Assembly (NCBI GenBank): GCA_903918155.1
Contig: CAIXDD010000187.1
Span: 1-7,415, forward strand
Length of the DNA: 7,415 bases
Reading direction: 5' to 3'
Source of the DNA: an uncultured Hyphomicrobiales bacterium
Lineage (GTDB): Bacteria; Pseudomonadota; Alphaproteobacteria; Rhizobiales; Beijerinckiaceae
Shown here: positions 6,291 to 7,415 of the stretch, one piece after another
Numbering within the stretch: position 1 is the stretch's first letter
Layout of the letters: each line of letters opens with the position of its first letter
Notes under the pieces: model-generated
The model's database searches: none
Seen by the model: the letters and a program-made list of their open reading frames with translations, nothing else
What the model was told of the DNA's origin: nothing
Made by a program: the position numbers and the translations under genes

Positions 6291-7415
6291 TCAGGTGTTG
6301 CGGGCGCCGGTGGAGCCGGCGCTGCGCTCCGCGCCGGGAGGCACATGCGCGTCGATCAGGCAGACGCCGCCGGAATTGAGGACCTCGACGCCCCGCTTCA
6401 GCGCCGCCTCCAGCTCCTCCAGCGTCTTCACCGGGCCGATGCCGACGGCGCCCTGCGATTCGGCGAATTTCGCGATGTCGACGCAGGGACCGTCCATGGC
6501 CTGGCCGATCCAGCGGTTCTCCACGCGACGGTTGCGCTTGCGGGCGATGTTCTCCTGATGAAGCTCGTCGTTGAAATAGGACTGGTTGTTGTTGATGACG
6601 ACGAGCAGCGGAATCTTGTGCTTCACGGCGGTCCACAAAGCGTTGCCGCCCATCATGAAGTCGCCGTCGCCCATGATCGACACGGTGGGCCGCCCGAGGT
6701 CGTTGGCGGCCAGCGCCACGCCGATGGAGATCGAAGGGCCGGAGCCGATGCCGCCGCCGCCGTCCTTGCCCATATAGGCGAGCGGCGAACGGAAGGGCCA
6801 CAGATCGCACGGGAACTGACGCGCGACGGACGCCAGCGTCACCTGGTCGGGATCCTTGAACTGCTTGCGCAGCGCCACCGCGAGGTCCTGCATGCGGATG
6901 CGCGAGGGATCGGTTGGGGGCGAGAAGGTCTTGCGCACCGGCTCGCGCCAGGGCGCCTTCTTGGCGCCTGCGCCCAGCGCCGCAAGCAGATCGGCCACCG
7001 TGCTTTCCGCGGAGGCGGAGATCAGCAGATCGGCCGGCGGCATGATCTGATAGACCATATGCGCGCCGTTATGCAGGTGATGATCCAAGGTGACGTTGAT
7101 CACCTTGCCCTTCATATTGACGCCGCCCTTGGGCGGGCAGAGCGCGCCGCCCAGATCGATCCATTCCAGCGCGAGCACGAGATCGGCTTCGCTGATGAGA
7201 TCGTGCTGCGGCTTGCTCGGCTGGTTGAAGGGTTCGGTCACATGCGCGGGGTGATCGGTGGGGAAGACCGAGCCGTTCTTGAGATCGCTCATCACGCAGG
7301 CGCCCAGCGCTTCGGCGAGCTTCACGCGATTGTCCCAGGCCGCCTGCGACCGCGCGCCGCGTCCAAAGAGGATCAGCGGCCGCTTCGCGGCCTTCAGCAT
7401 CTCGGCCGCCTTGGC
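6291..7415 (-). CDS. Thiamine-diphosphate-dependent enzyme, acetolactate-synthase-like, 5' part outside window
   Basis: The central and C-terminal parts (374 visible residues) of a ThDP enzyme of the acetolactate synthase/decarboxylase superfamily. The frame runs off the right edge, so the N-terminal PYR domain with its activating glutamate is not seen; full-length members have about 550 residues. The visible N-terminal half is the central domain (RPLILFGRGARSQ near the edge). The C-terminal PP domain has GKDGGGGIGSGPS and then the ThDP and metal motif GDGDFMMGG (visible residues 249-257) ending in INNNQSYFND, with Asp and Asn as expected Mg2+ ligands. The stretch after NNN (DELHQENIARKRNRRVENRW) marks a subgroup usually annotated only as a thiamine-pyrophosphate-binding protein. 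The substrate cannot be inferred: acetolactate synthase, a 2-oxoacid decarboxylase or an aldehyde lyase are all possible. It lies 96 nt before soxB on the same strand, so it may share the transcript or end at the stem-loop after its stop. Confidence 0.9.
   Translation of the reverse strand, partial: AKAAEMLKAAKRPLILFGRGARSQAAWDNRVKLAEALGACVMSDLKNGSVFPTDHPAHVTEPFNQPSKPQHDLISEADLVLALEWIDLGGALCPPKGGVNMKGKVINVTLDHHLHNGAHMVYQIMPPADLLISASAESTVADLLAALGAGAKKAPWREPVRKTFSPPTDPSRIRMQDLAVALRKQFKDPDQVTLASVARQFPCDLWPFRSPLAYMGKDGGGGIGSGPSISIGVALAANDLGRPTVSIMGDGDFMMGGNALWTAVKHKIPLLVVINNNQSYFNDELHQENIARKRNRRVENRWIGQAMDGPCVDIAKFAESQGAVGIGPVKTLEELEAALKRGVEVLNSGGVCLIDAHVPPGAERSAGSTGARNT

Overview
The window is high-GC DNA in which all seven recognised genes lie on the minus strand. 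Reading in the direction of transcription (right to left), the order is: an unassigned thiamine-diphosphate enzyme (cut by the right edge), soxB, soxD, soxA, soxG, a NikR-type ribbon-helix-helix regulator, and a LysR-type regulator (cut by the left edge). Gene content, GC bias and protein style suggest an alphaproteobacterium, possibly of the Hyphomicrobiales. That is an inference and no marker here fixes the genus.

The core (1223-6194) is a complete heterotetrameric sarcosine oxidase operon, soxBDAG. Sarcosine oxidase demethylates sarcosine to glycine. It passes the methyl carbon to tetrahydrofolate as 5,10-methylene-tetrahydrofolate and reduces O2 to H2O2. Gene junctions are tight (7-nt gap, 4-nt overlap, 8-nt overlap), with good ribosome binding sites for soxD, soxA and soxG. 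The covalent-FMN histidine in SoxB and the zinc ligands in SoxD are present. The N-terminal ferredoxin-like fold of SoxA lacks cysteines, as expected for this family.

Upstream (6291-7415) is the central and C-terminal part of a ThDP enzyme of the acetolactate-synthase-like superfamily. A 96-nt spacer with two GC-rich hairpins separates it from soxB, and its reaction cannot be assigned from sequence.

Downstream (1-1154) are two regulators, and they are the most unusual part of the window. The NikR-like protein keeps the DNA-binding domain, His76 and Cys95. Both residues matching the other two high-affinity nickel ligands (His87 and His89 in E. coli) are arginine, and the protein carries a histidine-rich C-terminal tail. 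The LysR gene follows 11 nt later. Its reading frame has no ATG, GTG or TTG at the expected start: the codon where family members usually have ATG is ATC, with a well-placed Shine-Dalgarno sequence upstream. This is either a rare non-canonical start or a lesion. No RNA genes, mobile elements or CRISPR arrays were seen.
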